A stretch of 64,000 bases of DNA from Echinicola pacifica DSM 19836 (GCF_000373245.1 NZ_KB890739.1:224441-288440), one strand, 5' to 3'. Counted from the stretch's first letter, positions 8,749-18,276 are shown. A program made the numbers and translations. Notes: a model not told the origin generated them from the sequence alone.

Positions 8749-9669
8749 ATGAATAGCACCTCTGCAAAAGATTATCTGATGCTGCATCTTGTGGTATTGA
8801 TATGGGGCTTTACAGCCATCTTGGGACTATTGATAAGCATCCCGGCAGTGGAGATTGTGTTTTATAGAACCTTGATAGCCTCGGGGATATTGGGGCTTTT
8901 CTTTTTGCTGCGCAAAAGAAATATGCGTCTGCCAAAAGAAGATTTCTGGAAAGTCATCGGCACTGGAGCCCTGATCGGCATGCATTGGATCTTGTTTTTT
9001 GGTGCTGCCCGGGTGGCCACGGCATCCGTATGCTTAGCAGGAATTGCGACCTGCTCTCTATGGACAGCATTCCTGGAGCCCATGGTGAATAAGTCTCAGG
9101 TGAAATGGTATGAGGTCATGCTGGGACTCATCGTCCTGCTGGGTTTATATGTGATTTTTAGATTTGAATTTGAGCATTGGGAAGGTCTGCTGATGGCGGT
9201 GGCCTCCGCATTTCTGGGGGCTTGCTTTACCGTAAGCAATGGATTACTTACCAAAAAACACTCGGCCTACCTCCTTACATTCTATGAGATGGCTGGAGCA
9301 TGCGCTTTCTCCGTGCTTTTCATGCCTATATATGCTTATTATTGGGCAGGCGAATCAGGATTACAATTGATTCCTACTGCCGCAGATTGGTTTTGGTTAC
9401 TGGTACTAAGTGGAATTTGTACAGTGTATGCCTTCTCTGTTTCGGTAGAACTAATGAAAAGGCTCTCGGTATTTGTGATTAACCTTAGCGTAAATATGGA
9501 GCCGGTGTATGGAATAGCCCTTGCCGTTTTGATATTTGGGGAGAAGGAAAAGATGACGGAAGGTTTCTATTTTGGCACCTTGATCATCCTGGCCTCGGTA
9601 GCGCTGTACCCAGTTTTTAATTATGTCTATAAGAAAAGGAAGAATAAACAATTGCTAAGAGTGCAGTAA
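8749..9669 (+). CDS. EamA/DMT-family transporter
   Basis: 306 residues, almost entirely hydrophobic, with about ten predicted membrane helices arranged as two EamA repeats (roughly residues 10-140 and 150-290). The second repeat ends with NMEPVYGIALAVLIFGEKE, typical of the family. Drug/metabolite transporters export or import amino acids, nucleosides or other small molecules; the substrate is unknown. It starts 4 bases after the LptF/G-like gene and likely ends the tgt operon. Confidence 0.88.
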   Translation: MNSTSAKDYLMLHLVVLIWGFTAILGLLISIPAVEIVFYRTLIASGILGLFFLLRKRNMRLPKEDFWKVIGTGALIGMHWILFFGAARVATASVCLAGIATCSLWTAFLEPMVNKSQVKWYEVMLGLIVLLGLYVIFRFEFEHWEGLLMAVASAFLGACFTVSNGLLTKKHSAYLLTFYEMAGACAFSVLFMPIYAYYWAGESGLQLIPTAADWFWLLVLSGICTVYAFSVSVELMKRLSVFVINLSVNMEPVYGIALAVLIFGEKEKMTEGFYFGTLIILASVALYPVFNYVYKKRKNKQLLRVQ

Positions 9670-9697
9670 AGCCCACGTCCTGGAAGGCAGGGCTTTA
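9667..9697. terminator. weak terminator hairpin between convergent genes
   Basis: TAAAGCCC at 9667-9674 pairs with GGGCTTTA at 9690-9697, overlapping the EamA stop codon. The nearest T run lies some bases further on (9705-9712), so efficiency is uncertain. Confidence 0.5.
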
Positions 9698-9723
9698 TTG
9701 ACCTATATTTTTTGGACTTCCTC

Positions 9724-10542
9724 TCAGGATTTTACCTCTAAGGGGGCTGAATACGTGAAATAGTGCTCGGGGTAGTCCAGAAGCTTCGGGGCATGATCAA
9801 ATAGTCCAAACACGGTGGAGCCAGAGCCCGACATGGAGGCATAGAAAGCTCCACTAGTATATAGCTGTTCCTTAACCTCTGCTATTTCGGGGTGTTTCGG
9901 AAAGATGCTGGTTTCGAAATCATTGCTTAGTCTTTCTTTCCAAAGCTTCCGATCCGCCAGGGTTTCCCGAATATCATATGTGGGGGCAGCGGGACTGACA
10001 CCTGCATACGCTTCTTTGGTGCCTATATGGATGGCAGGATTGATCAGGACAAGGTGGCAGTCGGAGAGGTCGATGGAGAGGTCTTCAAGGATCTCGCCCC
10101 TGCCGGTAGCTATTTTAGGCTTATTCTCTATAAAGAAAGGGCAGTCGCTCCCCAGTTCTGCAGCATAGTCCTCGAGAAACCAATCTTCGAGATGGAGATC
10201 AAACATGCTATTCATCATGCTAATGGCAAAGGCGCCATCTGCTGAGCCTCCGCCGAGGCCTGCTCCCATGGGGATGGTTTTGTGTAAGTGAATTTGGATA
10301 TTAGGGAGGTCATTGAAGTCTTTTCTGAGTAGCTTCAGGGCTTTTAGAATCAGGTTGTCCTTTTCATTTCCAGGGATAAGGATTCCTGTGTTTTTGAAGG
10401 AGGTTTTGTCTGCGGGGATGATCTCCAGGGCATCTGTAAGCGGGATGGGGATCATGCAAGTAATCAGGTTATGATAGCCGTCTTTTCGCTTTTCAGTGAT
10501 ATATAATCCAAGATTGATCTTGGCATTGGGGAATAGTAACAT
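9724..10542 (-). CDS. ispE: 4-diphosphocytidyl-2-C-methyl-D-erythritol kinase
   Basis: 272 residues, a GHMP-kinase fold. PNAKINLGLYI (residues 5-15, Lys8 at the active site) and the ATP loop MGAGLGGGSADGAF (92-105) are diagnostic, and the C-terminal MSGSGSTVFGLF is the third GHMP motif. IspE phosphorylates CDP-methylerythritol in the non-mevalonate isoprenoid pathway. The gene stands alone on the minus strand, convergent with the EamA gene. Confidence 0.95.
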   Translation of the reverse strand: MLLFPNAKINLGLYITEKRKDGYHNLITCMIPIPLTDALEIIPADKTSFKNTGILIPGNEKDNLILKALKLLRKDFNDLPNIQIHLHKTIPMGAGLGGGSADGAFAISMMNSMFDLHLEDWFLEDYAAELGSDCPFFIENKPKIATGRGEILEDLSIDLSDCHLVLINPAIHIGTKEAYAGVSPAAPTYDIRETLADRKLWKERLSNDFETSIFPKHPEIAEVKEQLYTSGAFYASMSGSGSTVFGLFDHAPKLLDYPEHYFTYSAPLEVKS

Positions 10543-10566
10543 AAAATATGGGGCAAAGTATCAGAG

Positions 10567-10574
10567 CAAAAGTA
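10567..10574 (-). promoter_or_regulatory. candidate -7 element of ispE
   Basis: Minus strand reads TACTTTTG (TAnnTTTG), 24 bases before the ispE start. A TTTG lies 26 bases upstream instead of the usual 19-20, so support is partial. Confidence 0.4.
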
Positions 10575-10832
10575 TTAAAAATGATGTATATTTTTTTGGT
10601 CAAAGGGGAAGTGCTAGGTGGAATCTTTGTGATTTCTTTCGAAATGGCCTTCAAAAGTTGGTTTGAGGGATTATTATTCCTGTTTTTTTTAACAAAAATT
10701 TAAAATAAAATGAAATCAGAAGATTATTTTGAAAATTCTGAAATTCTTTTTGATATAACACAAAAAAGTGGGTAATACATAAAAAAGACTATCAAAAACT
10801 AAAGTGAAATAGGAGTAATGCAATAGTTTAAT
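10575..10832. other. AT-rich non-coding spacer upstream of the ilv promoter
   Basis: Very A/T-rich DNA between ispE and the ilv control region. A 21-codon open frame (10710-10775, plus) has no recognisable features and no downstream partner. I see nothing else supportable here. Confidence 0.5.
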
Positions 10833-10862
10833 TTTTATTTCATTTTAAAAAATGAAATAAAA
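10833..10862 (+). repeat. AT-rich perfect inverted repeat next to the ilv promoter
   Basis: TTTTATTTCATTTT at 10833-10846 is the exact reverse complement of AAAATGAAATAAAA at 10849-10862, separated by AA. It ends two bases before the -33 element of the ilv promoter. It could be an operator, or a cruciform/UP-like element; in AT-rich DNA chance is possible. Confidence 0.5.
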
Positions 10863-10864
10863 TA

Positions 10865-10895
10865 TTGTAAGTGTGGAATTAGGGTTTTACTTTTG
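10865..10895 (+). promoter_or_regulatory. promoter of the ilv-leu operon
   Basis: TTG at 10865-10867, 20 bases, then TACTTTTG at 10888-10895 matches the Bacteroidota -33/-7 consensus. Expected transcription start is near 10902, giving about 45 bases before the leader peptide ATG. Confidence 0.75.
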
Positions 10896-10947
10896 TTAAG
10901 CAATTAGAAAAAGAAAAGGTTCGATACCACTAAACACTAAAAATAGC

Positions 10948-11007
10948 ATGTTAAAAATAGTCAGCGTCATTAACTTTATTATCATTCTCATTTTCACTTG
11001 TAAATGA
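10948..11007 (+). CDS. ilv operon leader peptide (attenuator)
   Basis: A 19-codon open frame reading MLKIVSVINFIIILIFTCK then TGA. Ten of 19 residues are branched-chain amino acids: six Ile, two Val and two Leu. Five of them (Ile-Ile-Ile-Leu-Ile) are consecutive at codons 11-15. It lies between a consensus promoter and an intrinsic terminator, directly upstream of the BCAA biosynthesis genes. Its stop codon overlaps the antiterminator strand. By analogy with enteric ilv leaders, stalling at these codons when charged Ile, Val or Leu tRNA is scarce would permit read-through. The peptide itself is probably not functional. Confidence 0.85.
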   Translation: MLKIVSVINFIIILIFTCK

Positions 11008-11054
11008 GGCGCTAGACTATTGTAAAACATCCATAAAGCAATAAAGTGCCTCAT
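11004..11054 (+). promoter_or_regulatory. antiterminator pairing of the ilv attenuator
   Basis: ATGAGGCGCT at 11004-11013 can pair with AGTGCCTCAT at 11045-11054 (10 bp, one G-U). The second segment is the 5' arm of the terminator, so the two structures exclude each other. The first segment includes the leader stop codon; a ribosome reaching the stop would cover it and allow the terminator to form. Confidence 0.75.
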
Positions 11055-11074
11055 ACCCTGAGGCACTTTTTTTT
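11043..11074 (+). terminator. attenuator terminator of the ilv-leu operon
   Basis: AAAGTGCCTCA (11043-11053), loop TACCC, TGAGGCACTTT (11059-11069), with eight T at 11067-11074. A textbook intrinsic terminator 31 bases before the ilvD ATG, which only makes sense as a conditional element. Confidence 0.92.
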
Positions 11075-11105
11075 ATAAGGCATAAAACAGAAGAAAATAT
11101 ACATA

Positions 11106-12788
11106 ATGAGTGATTTGAAGAAATATAGTTGGGAAATCAGTGATAATCAGGAGAATCCTGCGGCTATGGCGATGTTATATGCCACCGGTATCAGTGATAA
11201 AAAGATGAAGCAGCCCTTCGTAGGGGTAGCGAGTTGTGGGTATGAGAGCAATCCTTGCAATATGCACCTCAACAGCTTTGCGGCAGATATTAAGGAATCC
11301 ACCGAAAAGGCGGATCTTTCAGGCTTTATTTTTAACACTATTGGGATTTCTGATGGGCAGTCCATGGGTACTTCCGGTATGAAGTACAGTCTTCCTTCTC
11401 GGGAGGTAATTGCTGACTCCATCGAATCCTTCATTTTGGGTCATTCTTTTGACGGGGTGGTGACCATCCCGGGTTGTGATAAGAATATGCCCGGCGTGGT
11501 AATGGGTATGTTGCGTATCAATCGACCAGCGATTATGGTTTTTGGCGGTACCATCCGTTCAGGACACTATAAAGGAGAAAAGTTAAATATCGTTTCAGCC
11601 TTCGAAGCTTACGGAAAGAAGATCAATGGTCAGATCTCCGATGAGGATTATATGGGAGTGATCAAGAATGCCTGTCCTGGTGCAGGGGCTTGTGGTGGAA
11701 TGTATACTGCCAACACCATGTCTTCAGCGATCGAGGCAATGGGGCTTTCCCTGCCTTTTAGCTCTTCTTATCCTGCCACTTCTCAGGAGAAGCGTGATGA
11801 ATGTGCCAATATGGGCAAGTATATCAAGCAGCTATTGGCGCTGGATATCAAGCCAAAAGATATTATTACTCGCAAGAGTCTTGAAAATGCAGTTAGAGTT
11901 ACGGTTGCCCTTGGTGGAAGTACCAATGCTGCCCTTCATATTCTGGCTATCGCCAAGACGGCCGGGATAGAGTTTACCCTTGAAGATTTCAAGAAAATCA
12001 ATGCGGAGACTCCGGTATTGGGAGACTTCAAGCCTAGTGGTAAGTTCATGATGGAAGATTTATATGAAATAGGCGGTCTTCCGGCATTTTTGAAATACTT
12101 CCTGAATGAAGGCTTGCTTCATGGAGATTGTATCACGGTTACTGGTAAGACCATGGCCGAAAACCTCGAAGGCATAGAGCCAGTGAAAGTTTCCAAGGAG
12201 AGCGTTATCCATCCATTGGATAATCCTATCAAGGAGTCTGGCCACCTTTGCGTATTGCATGGTAACCTTGCTCCAGGAGGAGCAGTAGCAAAGATCTCTG
12301 GAAAAGAGGGGAAAAGCTTCACGGGTACTGCCAGGGTATTTGACAGTGAGGAATCGGCCAATGAGGCGATGAAGAATAAAAATGTACAAAAAGGAGACGT
12401 TGTAGTGATCAGAAATGTAGGGCCAAAAGGTGGTCCAGGCATGCCTGAGATGCTCAAGCCTACGTCTATTATCATTGGTGCGGGACTTGGTTCTGATGTT
12501 GCGATGGTGACAGATGGCCGATTCTCAGGAGGTACCCATGGTTTTGTGGTGGGTCACGTGACTCCAGAAGCCTATCTGGGAGGTCCTATTGGACTGATCG
12601 CAGATGGTGATATCATTACCATCGATGCCGATAGCCTGGAGATCAATGTAAATCTATCCGAAGAGCAGTTTGCCGAAAGGAAGAAAAGCTGGAAACAAAA
12701 GGACTTGAGTCATCTGGAAGGTACTTTAAAGAAATATAATTTATTAGTATCTACCGCGTCTGAGGGGTGTGTTACAGATCAAAAGTAA
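11106..12788 (+). CDS. ilvD: dihydroxy-acid dehydratase
   Basis: 560 residues, normal for IlvD. It dehydrates 2,3-dihydroxyisovalerate and 2,3-dihydroxy-3-methylvalerate to the keto acids of Val and Ile. The Fe-S cluster cysteines are visible in [14 protein letters not shown] (about residues 43-56), [16 protein letters not shown] and [16 protein letters not shown]. The C-terminal [21 protein letters not shown] segment is diagnostic. It is the first structural gene after the attenuator and heads the whole BCAA operon. Confidence 0.97.
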   Translation: MSDLKKYSWEISDNQENPAAMAMLYATGISDKKMKQPFVGVASCGYESNPCNMHLNSFAADIKESTEKADLSGFIFNTIGISDGQSMGTSGMKYSLPSREVIADSIESFILGHSFDGVVTIPGCDKNMPGVVMGMLRINRPAIMVFGGTIRSGHYKGEKLNIVSAFEAYGKKINGQISDEDYMGVIKNACPGAGACGGMYTANTMSSAIEAMGLSLPFSSSYPATSQEKRDECANMGKYIKQLLALDIKPKDIITRKSLENAVRVTVALGGSTNAALHILAIAKTAGIEFTLEDFKKINAETPVLGDFKPSGKFMMEDLYEIGGLPAFLKYFLNEGLLHGDCITVTGKTMAENLEGIEPVKVSKESVIHPLDNPIKESGHLCVLHGNLAPGGAVAKISGKEGKSFTGTARVFDSEESANEAMKNKNVQKGDVVVIRNVGPKGGPGMPEMLKPTSIIIGAGLGSDVAMVTDGRFSGGTHGFVVGHVTPEAYLGGPIGLIADGDIITIDADSLEINVNLSEEQFAERKKSWKQKDLSHLEGTLKKYNLLVSTASEGCVTDQK

Positions 12789-12844
12789 CATTATAGACCA
12801 ATCATAAAAAAGGACTTGAACCTCAAATATAATATATTTTAACA

Positions 12845-14539
12845 ATGAAAGATTCGAGAATCAGAGGAGCTGAGATCGTAATCAAATCCTTGGTAGCCGA
12901 GAATTCAGAGTATATCTTTGGATACCCAGGAGGAGCCATCATGCCAGTGTATGATGCGCTATATGATTACGCCGATCAAATCAAACATGTACTTACAAGG
13001 CATGAACAAGGAGCCATCCACGCCGCCCAAGGGTATGCACGGGTTTCCGGTCGGGTCGGTGTCTGCATCGCTACGTCAGGACCAGGTGCTACTAACCTTA
13101 TTACAGGCTTAGCAGATGCCTTGATCGATAGTACTCCTCTGGTCTGTATCACTGGTCAGGTGGCTTCGGCTCTGCTAGGTACAGATGCTTTTCAGGAAAC
13201 AGATGTAGTGGGATTTTCTATGCCTGGTACCAAGTGGAATATACAGGTACGCAGGGTAGAGGATATTGCTCCGGCAATCGCCAAAGGATTTCATATTGCT
13301 GGCACGGGAAGACCGGGGCCAGTACTGATTGATATTACCAAGGATGCTCAAAATGCCCTAGGTGAGTTCAGCTATGTGCCTTGCTTAGGCATAAGATCAT
13401 ATAGACCCTATCCAGTGGTAAATATGTCCGAAATTGAGCGCGCTGCAGAGGTGATCAATAAGGCCGAAAGACCCTATGTTGTCTTTGGCCAGGGTGTCGT
13501 AATCGGCACCGCCGAGGCAGAGCTTAAGGCTTTCCTTGACAAAACAGGGATTCCTGCAGCCTGTACTTTATTAGGCTCAGGCGCACTTAGTGAAGATCAT
13601 CCACTCTATGTGGGTAAGCTGGGAATGCACGGTAACTATGCTCCAAACCTCCTTACCAATAAGTGTGATGTATTGATCGCTATTGGGATGAGATTTGATG
13701 ACCGGGTGACGGGCGATCTGAAGCGATACGCTAAGCAAGCGAAGGTGGTTCACCTAGAGCTTGACAATGCCGAGATCGATAAGAATGTAAGATGTGAAGT
13801 GTCGGTATTAGCTGACTGCAAAGAAAGTCTTCCTCTTCTGACTGCCAAGGTGAATGAAAATAACCATGCAGACTGGGTAAGTAAATTCCGGGAATTGGAA
13901 GAAGATGAGAAGAGTGCGGTGGTTTCCTTAGATCTCTCTCCGACCAAAATCGGGCTGACTATGGGTGAAGTGATCCGATATATCAATGAGTTTAAGAATG
14001 ACAATGCTGTGCTGGTGACCGATGTAGGTCAGCATCAGATGATCGCTTGGAGGTACTTTAAGTACAAGCAGACACGTACCCAGATCACCTCAGGTGGACT
14101 TGGTACGATGGGATTCAGCCTTCCCGCAGCACTTGGTGCGCAGCTAGCAGACGTGAATCGTCAGGTGGTATGTGTGGTAGGAGATGGCGGTATACAGATG
14201 ACGATCCAGGAGCTTGGGACCATCATGCAGACTAAGGCACCAGTGAAGGTAGTACTGCTTAATAATGACTTCCTTGGAATGGTAAGACAGTGGCAGCAGC
14301 TATTCTTTGATAAGCGTTATTCCTTTACAGAGCTGGACAACCCGGATTTTGTAAAGATTGCTGAGGCGTATAATATGAAAGCCACGAAGGTCTCTGAGAG
14401 AGGGAATCTCCGTGATACGGTAGCAGAAATGATGTCCCATCAGGGACCATACTTCCTGGAAGTGGTAGTGGAAAAAGAAGATAATGTTTTTCCAATGATC
14501 CCGACAGGGTGTTCTGTAGAAGAAGTTAGACTAACCTAA
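12845..14539 (+). CDS. ilvB: acetolactate synthase large subunit
   Basis: 564 residues with the three ThDP-enzyme domains. The N-terminal pyrimidine-binding domain has YIFGYPGGAIMPVYDAL and the catalytic-glutamate phrase RHEQGAIHAAQGYAR. The middle domain binds FAD. The C-terminal domain has the ThDP/Mg motif GDGGIQMTIQELGT ending in LNNDFLGMVRQWQ. It condenses pyruvate with pyruvate or 2-oxobutyrate, the committed step to Val/Leu and Ile. It is followed 12 bases later by its regulatory subunit. Confidence 0.97.
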   Translation: MKDSRIRGAEIVIKSLVAENSEYIFGYPGGAIMPVYDALYDYADQIKHVLTRHEQGAIHAAQGYARVSGRVGVCIATSGPGATNLITGLADALIDSTPLVCITGQVASALLGTDAFQETDVVGFSMPGTKWNIQVRRVEDIAPAIAKGFHIAGTGRPGPVLIDITKDAQNALGEFSYVPCLGIRSYRPYPVVNMSEIERAAEVINKAERPYVVFGQGVVIGTAEAELKAFLDKTGIPAACTLLGSGALSEDHPLYVGKLGMHGNYAPNLLTNKCDVLIAIGMRFDDRVTGDLKRYAKQAKVVHLELDNAEIDKNVRCEVSVLADCKESLPLLTAKVNENNHADWVSKFRELEEDEKSAVVSLDLSPTKIGLTMGEVIRYINEFKNDNAVLVTDVGQHQMIAWRYFKYKQTRTQITSGGLGTMGFSLPAALGAQLADVNRQVVCVVGDGGIQMTIQELGTIMQTKAPVKVVLLNNDFLGMVRQWQQLFFDKRYSFTELDNPDFVKIAEAYNMKATKVSERGNLRDTVAEMMSHQGPYFLEVVVEKEDNVFPMIPTGCSVEEVRLT

Positions 14540-14551
14540 GCTCAATATTTT

Positions 14552-15055
14552 ATGAATCGATATACTGTATCTCTTTTTACTGAGAATTTTATAGGTATCC
14601 TTAATCGGGTAACCTTGATTTTCACTAGAAGGGGTGTAAATATAGACGCCCTTACGGCATCAGAAAGTAAGGAAGACGGAGTGCATAGGATCACGATAGA
14701 AGTGACCACCACGGAGGATCAAGTGATCCAGATCGTGAAGCAAACCGAGAAGATTATCGATGTGATCAAGTCTTTTTATTATTTGGATGAGGAAGTGGTG
14801 TATCAGGAGATCGCCCTTTACAAAATCCCAATAAGCAGTTTGGATCCGGGATTGGAGAAGGTAATTCGCCAATACAATGCAAGGATTATTTCTGCGGAAA
14901 AAGAATTTGTAGTCATCGAAATGACCGGCCATAAAGAGGACACCAAGGCCTTATTGGAGATTTTGCAGGATTTTAATATCCTGGAATTTGCCCGATCTGG
15001 ACGCGTGGCCGTGGCCAAACCAATGGGAACAATAGCACAATATTTGAATAATTAA
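14552..15055 (+). CDS. ilvN: acetolactate synthase small (regulatory) subunit
   Basis: 167 residues. An N-terminal ACT domain (about 1-75) starts with YTVSLFTENFIGILNRVTLIFTRR and contains NIDALTASES, which supports valine binding and feedback inhibition. The C-terminal ACT-like domain (about 85-160) ends in FARSGRVAVAKP, a typical small-subunit ending. It associates with the IlvB product. Tight spacing on both sides (12 and 11 bases) implies co-translation within the operon. Confidence 0.95.
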   Translation: MNRYTVSLFTENFIGILNRVTLIFTRRGVNIDALTASESKEDGVHRITIEVTTTEDQVIQIVKQTEKIIDVIKSFYYLDEEVVYQEIALYKIPISSLDPGLEKVIRQYNARIISAEKEFVVIEMTGHKEDTKALLEILQDFNILEFARSGRVAVAKPMGTIAQYLNN

Positions 15056-15066
15056 ATCTAGAAACA

Positions 15067-16110
15067 ATGAAACTGAAATTCGGAACAGTTGAAGAAGATG
15101 TAGTAACAAGAGAAGAATTCCCTCTTGAGAAAGCCAGAGAAGTACTTAAGGATGAGACCATTGCTGTATTAGGCTATGGTGTTCAAGGTCCTGGACAGGC
15201 TCTAAACCTTAAAGACAATGGTTTTAATGTAATCGTTGGTCAGCGTAAAAATTCCAAAACTTGGGACAAGGCTGTCGCTGACGGATGGGTACCTGGCGAA
15301 ACCCTTTTTGAGCTTGAAGAAGCTTGCGAAAAAGGCACCATTCTTCAGTTCTTACTTTCTGATGCAGGTCAAATTTCTCTATGGCCAACCGTAAAGAAAC
15401 ACCTTACTCCTGGTAAGACTCTTTATTTTTCTCACGGTTTTGGAGTTACTTATAAAGACCAGACTGGTATCATTCCACCTGAAGATGTGGACGTAATCCT
15501 GGTAGCACCAAAAGGATCAGGTACTTCTTTGAGAAGAATGTTTGTAGAAGGTAGAGGACTTAACTCTTCTTTTGCAATCTATCAGGACGCTACAGGCAAG
15601 GCCCGTGAGAGAGTAATCGCTCTTGGTATCGGCGTGGGTTCTGGATACTTGTTCGAAACCAACTTCTACAGAGAAGTGACTTCTGACCTTACCGGCGAAA
15701 GAGGTACTTTGATGGGAGCTATCCAAGGGATCTTTGCTGCTCAGTATGAAGTGTTGAGAGAAAATGGTCACTCTCCTTCTGAAGCTTTCAACGAAACGGT
15801 AGAAGAGCTTACTCAGTCTCTTATGCCTTTGGTAGCTGAAAATGGAATGGACTGGATGTATGCCAACTGCTCTACAACAGCACAAAGAGGTGCTTTGGAC
15901 TGGTGGAAGCCATTCAGAGATGCTTCTAAGCCAGTATTCGAGGCGCTTTACAAAAGCGTAACCGACGGTCAGGAAGCTGCCAAGTCTATCGAGTCTAACA
16001 GTAAGTCTGATTACAGAGAGAAGCTTGAAGTAGAATTGACTGAGCTTAGAGAATCTGAAATGTGGAGAGCTGGAGCAACTGTCCGCAAATTGAGACCAGA
16101 AAATAATTAA
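15067..16110 (+). CDS. ilvC: ketol-acid reductoisomerase
   Basis: 347 residues. The N-terminal Rossmann domain has AVLGYGVQGPGQALNLKDNG; the following loop GQRKNSKTWDKA contacts the cofactor phosphate, favouring NADPH. The all-helical C-terminal domain carries the metal ligands (region ETNFYREVTSDLTGERGTL and later residues). It isomerises and reduces acetolactate and acetohydroxybutyrate. Codons are biased to CTT, TCT and AGA compared with ilvD or leuC, consistent with high expression. It is followed by a 156-bp spacer with two hairpins before leuC. Confidence 0.97.
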   Translation: MKLKFGTVEEDVVTREEFPLEKAREVLKDETIAVLGYGVQGPGQALNLKDNGFNVIVGQRKNSKTWDKAVADGWVPGETLFELEEACEKGTILQFLLSDAGQISLWPTVKKHLTPGKTLYFSHGFGVTYKDQTGIIPPEDVDVILVAPKGSGTSLRRMFVEGRGLNSSFAIYQDATGKARERVIALGIGVGSGYLFETNFYREVTSDLTGERGTLMGAIQGIFAAQYEVLRENGHSPSEAFNETVEELTQSLMPLVAENGMDWMYANCSTTAQRGALDWWKPFRDASKPVFEALYKSVTDGQEAAKSIESNSKSDYREKLEVELTELRESEMWRAGATVRKLRPENN

Positions 16111-16178
16111 TTTATAGCTTATTGGGAGGTCTTAGATTATGAAGAGATTAGAGATAATGTGCAGTAGATAGAGACTTT

Positions 16179-16234
16179 CCCGAAACAATATTCGGGAGGA
16201 ATAGGTAGAAGCTCAGGCTTTTAAACCTATTCCT
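16179..16234 (+). repeat. two adjacent hairpins between ilvC and leuC
   Basis: CCCGAA (16179-16184), loop ACAATA, TTCGGG (16191-16196) forms the first stem. AGGAATAGGT (16197-16206) pairs perfectly with ACCTATTCCT (16225-16234) for the second. There is no T run, so these are unlikely terminators. They may be processing or mRNA-stability elements that set the leuC/ilvC ratio. Confidence 0.6.
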
Positions 16235-16266
16235 TCTGGATTTTAAGACGATTGACAACAGAACAG

Positions 16267-17664
16267 ATGGAACAGAAAACATTATTTGACAAAGTCTGGG
16301 ATGCACACGTGGTTAAGTCCGTTCCGGGCGGCCCTGATGTGTTTTTCATTGATAAGCACTTTATCCATGAAGTAACCAGTCCAGTGGCATTCCTTAACCT
16401 TGAAACCAGAGGGAATAAGGTGCTCTTTCCGGAGCGTACTGTAGCCACTCCTGATCATAACGTACCCACGATCGATCAGGATAAAACTATAAAAGATAAG
16501 CTTTCCCGTATGCAGGTGGAAAAGCTTCGCCAAAACTGCAAAAACCACGATATTGAACTGCATGATCTAGGATCAGATCATCACGGTATCGTCCATGTTA
16601 TTGGTCCCGAGCTCGGTATTACCCAGCCAGGAATGACCATTGTATGTGGAGATAGCCACACTTCTACCCATGGAGCTTTTGGCGCTATCGCTTTTGGTAT
16701 CGGTACCAGCGAAGTGGAGATGGTTTTTGCCTCTCAGTGCATCATGCAGTCCAAGCCAAAAAGAATGAGAATCACCGTCAATGGTGAACTCGGCGAAGGC
16801 GTCACTTCCAAGGACATCATCCTTTATATCATCTCAAAAATCTCCGCTAGTGGTGGCACTGGTTACTTCCTGGAGTATGCCGGATCTGCGATCCAAAGCC
16901 TCAGCATGGAAGCGCGAATGACCATCTGTAATATGAGTATTGAGATGGGGGCTAGAGGTGGACTGATCGCTCCTGATCAGACCACATTCGACTACCTCGA
17001 AGGGAAAGACCATGCGCCTAAAGGCGAAGATTGGGATAAGGCTGTGGCCTATTGGAAAACCCTCAAAACCGATGATGGCGCTGAGTTTGATCTTGAATAT
17101 ACCTATGATGCTGCCGACATCGAACCTATGATCACCTATGGTACCAACCCTGGTATGGGGATCAAAGTAAAAGGCAATATCCCTACCACAGACGGTATGG
17201 AAGGAAGTAATAAAAAAACCTACCTGAAGTCATTGGATTATATGGGCTTCCAGCCCGGTGAACCTATCCAAGGGAAGAAAATTGACTATGTCTTCGTTGG
17301 TAGCTGTACCAATGGACGTATCGAAGATATTCGCTCCGTAGCCAACTTCGTGAAAGGAAAGAAAAAAGCAGATAATATCACCGCTTGGATCGTTCCTGGA
17401 TCTAGAGAAGTAGAAAGACTGGCGATCAAAGAAGGCTTGGTAGAAATACTTGAAGAAGCTGGTTTCAAACTGAGACAGCCTGGCTGCTCGGCTTGCCTAG
17501 CCATGAACGATGATAAAATCCCTGCCGGTAAATACGCTGTGTCTACCTCCAACAGGAATTTTGAAGGTCGTCAAGGACCTGGAGCAAGAACCTTGCTCGC
17601 CTCTCCATTGACTGTGGCGGCAGTGGCCATCACAGGCGAAGTGACTGACCCACGCGAAGTATAA
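16267..17664 (+). CDS. leuC: 3-isopropylmalate dehydratase large subunit
   Basis: 465 residues from the chosen ATG ([16 protein letters not shown]), which matches the family's usual N-terminus. A TTG five codons upstream (16252) is less likely. Aconitase-family marks are [25 protein letters not shown] around residue 130, [13 protein letters not shown] with the first cluster cysteine, and [12 protein letters not shown] with the other two ligands of the [4Fe-4S] cluster. With LeuD it isomerises 2- to 3-isopropylmalate. If a LeuA-family product is citramalate, it would also serve the corresponding Ile route. Confidence 0.96.
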   Translation: MEQKTLFDKVWDAHVVKSVPGGPDVFFIDKHFIHEVTSPVAFLNLETRGNKVLFPERTVATPDHNVPTIDQDKTIKDKLSRMQVEKLRQNCKNHDIELHDLGSDHHGIVHVIGPELGITQPGMTIVCGDSHTSTHGAFGAIAFGIGTSEVEMVFASQCIMQSKPKRMRITVNGELGEGVTSKDIILYIISKISASGGTGYFLEYAGSAIQSLSMEARMTICNMSIEMGARGGLIAPDQTTFDYLEGKDHAPKGEDWDKAVAYWKTLKTDDGAEFDLEYTYDAADIEPMITYGTNPGMGIKVKGNIPTTDGMEGSNKKTYLKSLDYMGFQPGEPIQGKKIDYVFVGSCTNGRIEDIRSVANFVKGKKKADNITAWIVPGSREVERLAIKEGLVEILEEAGFKLRQPGCSACLAMNDDKIPAGKYAVSTSNRNFEGRQGPGARTLLASPLTVAAVAITGEVTDPREV

Positions 17665-17682
17665 TCTAAAACGATCTAAACA

Positions 17683-18276
17683 ATGGCTTACGATAAGTTT
17701 AATGTATTAAAAAGTACGGTGGTCCCCTTGTCAACAGAGAATGTGGATACGGACCAGATCATCCCTGCTCGATTTCTGAAAGCTACCACTAGAGAAGGTT
17801 TTGGAGATAATCTATTCAGGGATTGGAGATATGATAACGAGGGCAACCCTAAAGCGGATTTTGTACTGAATGACCCTACTTATAGCGGTAAAGTACTCGT
17901 GGCAGGTAAAAACTTCGGTTCAGGATCTAGCCGGGAGCATGCCGCATGGGCCATCTATGATTATGGCTTCAGATGTGTGGTTTCTAGCTTTTTTGCTGAT
18001 ATCTTCAAAAATAATGCCCTAAATATCGGCATTCTTCCAGTGACCATCAGCCCTGAATTCCTGGACGAAATCTTCGCGGAAGTGGAGAAGGATCCTAAAA
18101 CTGAGGTGGAAGTGGATATCGAAAAACAAACCATAACCCTGCTCAGCACAGGTACTTCTGAGTCTTTTGACATCAACTCCTATAAAAAGGACAATATGCA
18201 AAATGGCTTTGATGATATCGATTACCTCCTGAGTATGAAAGAGGAAATCCTGGCCTTTGAGCCTTCCAGACGATAA
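17683..18276 (+). CDS. leuD: 3-isopropylmalate dehydratase small subunit
   Basis: 197 residues, normal for Leu[14 protein letters not shown] (residues 20-32) and [23 protein letters not shown] (swivel domain) are diagnostic. It forms the isomerase heterodimer with LeuC, whose gene ends 18 bases upstream. A 168-bp spacer with a hairpin and heptamer repeats separates it from the next gene. Confidence 0.96.
   Translation: MAYDKFNVLKSTVVPLSTENVDTDQIIPARFLKATTREGFGDNLFRDWRYDNEGNPKADFVLNDPTYSGKVLVAGKNFGSGSSREHAAWAIYDYGFRCVVSSFFADIFKNNALNIGILPVTISPEFLDEIFAEVEKDPKTEVEVDIEKQTITLLSTGTSESFDINSYKKDNMQNGFDDIDYLLSMKEEILAFEPSRR

Noticed and set aside
10710-10775. 21-codon open frame in the AT-rich region before the ilv promoter
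   Set aside because: It lies upstream of the ilv promoter, has no BCAA codon bias and no structure behind it; probably chance.
16252-16266. TTG start extending leuC by five codons
   Set aside because: The internal ATG gives the N-terminus expected for LeuC; the extra codons add nothing recognisable.
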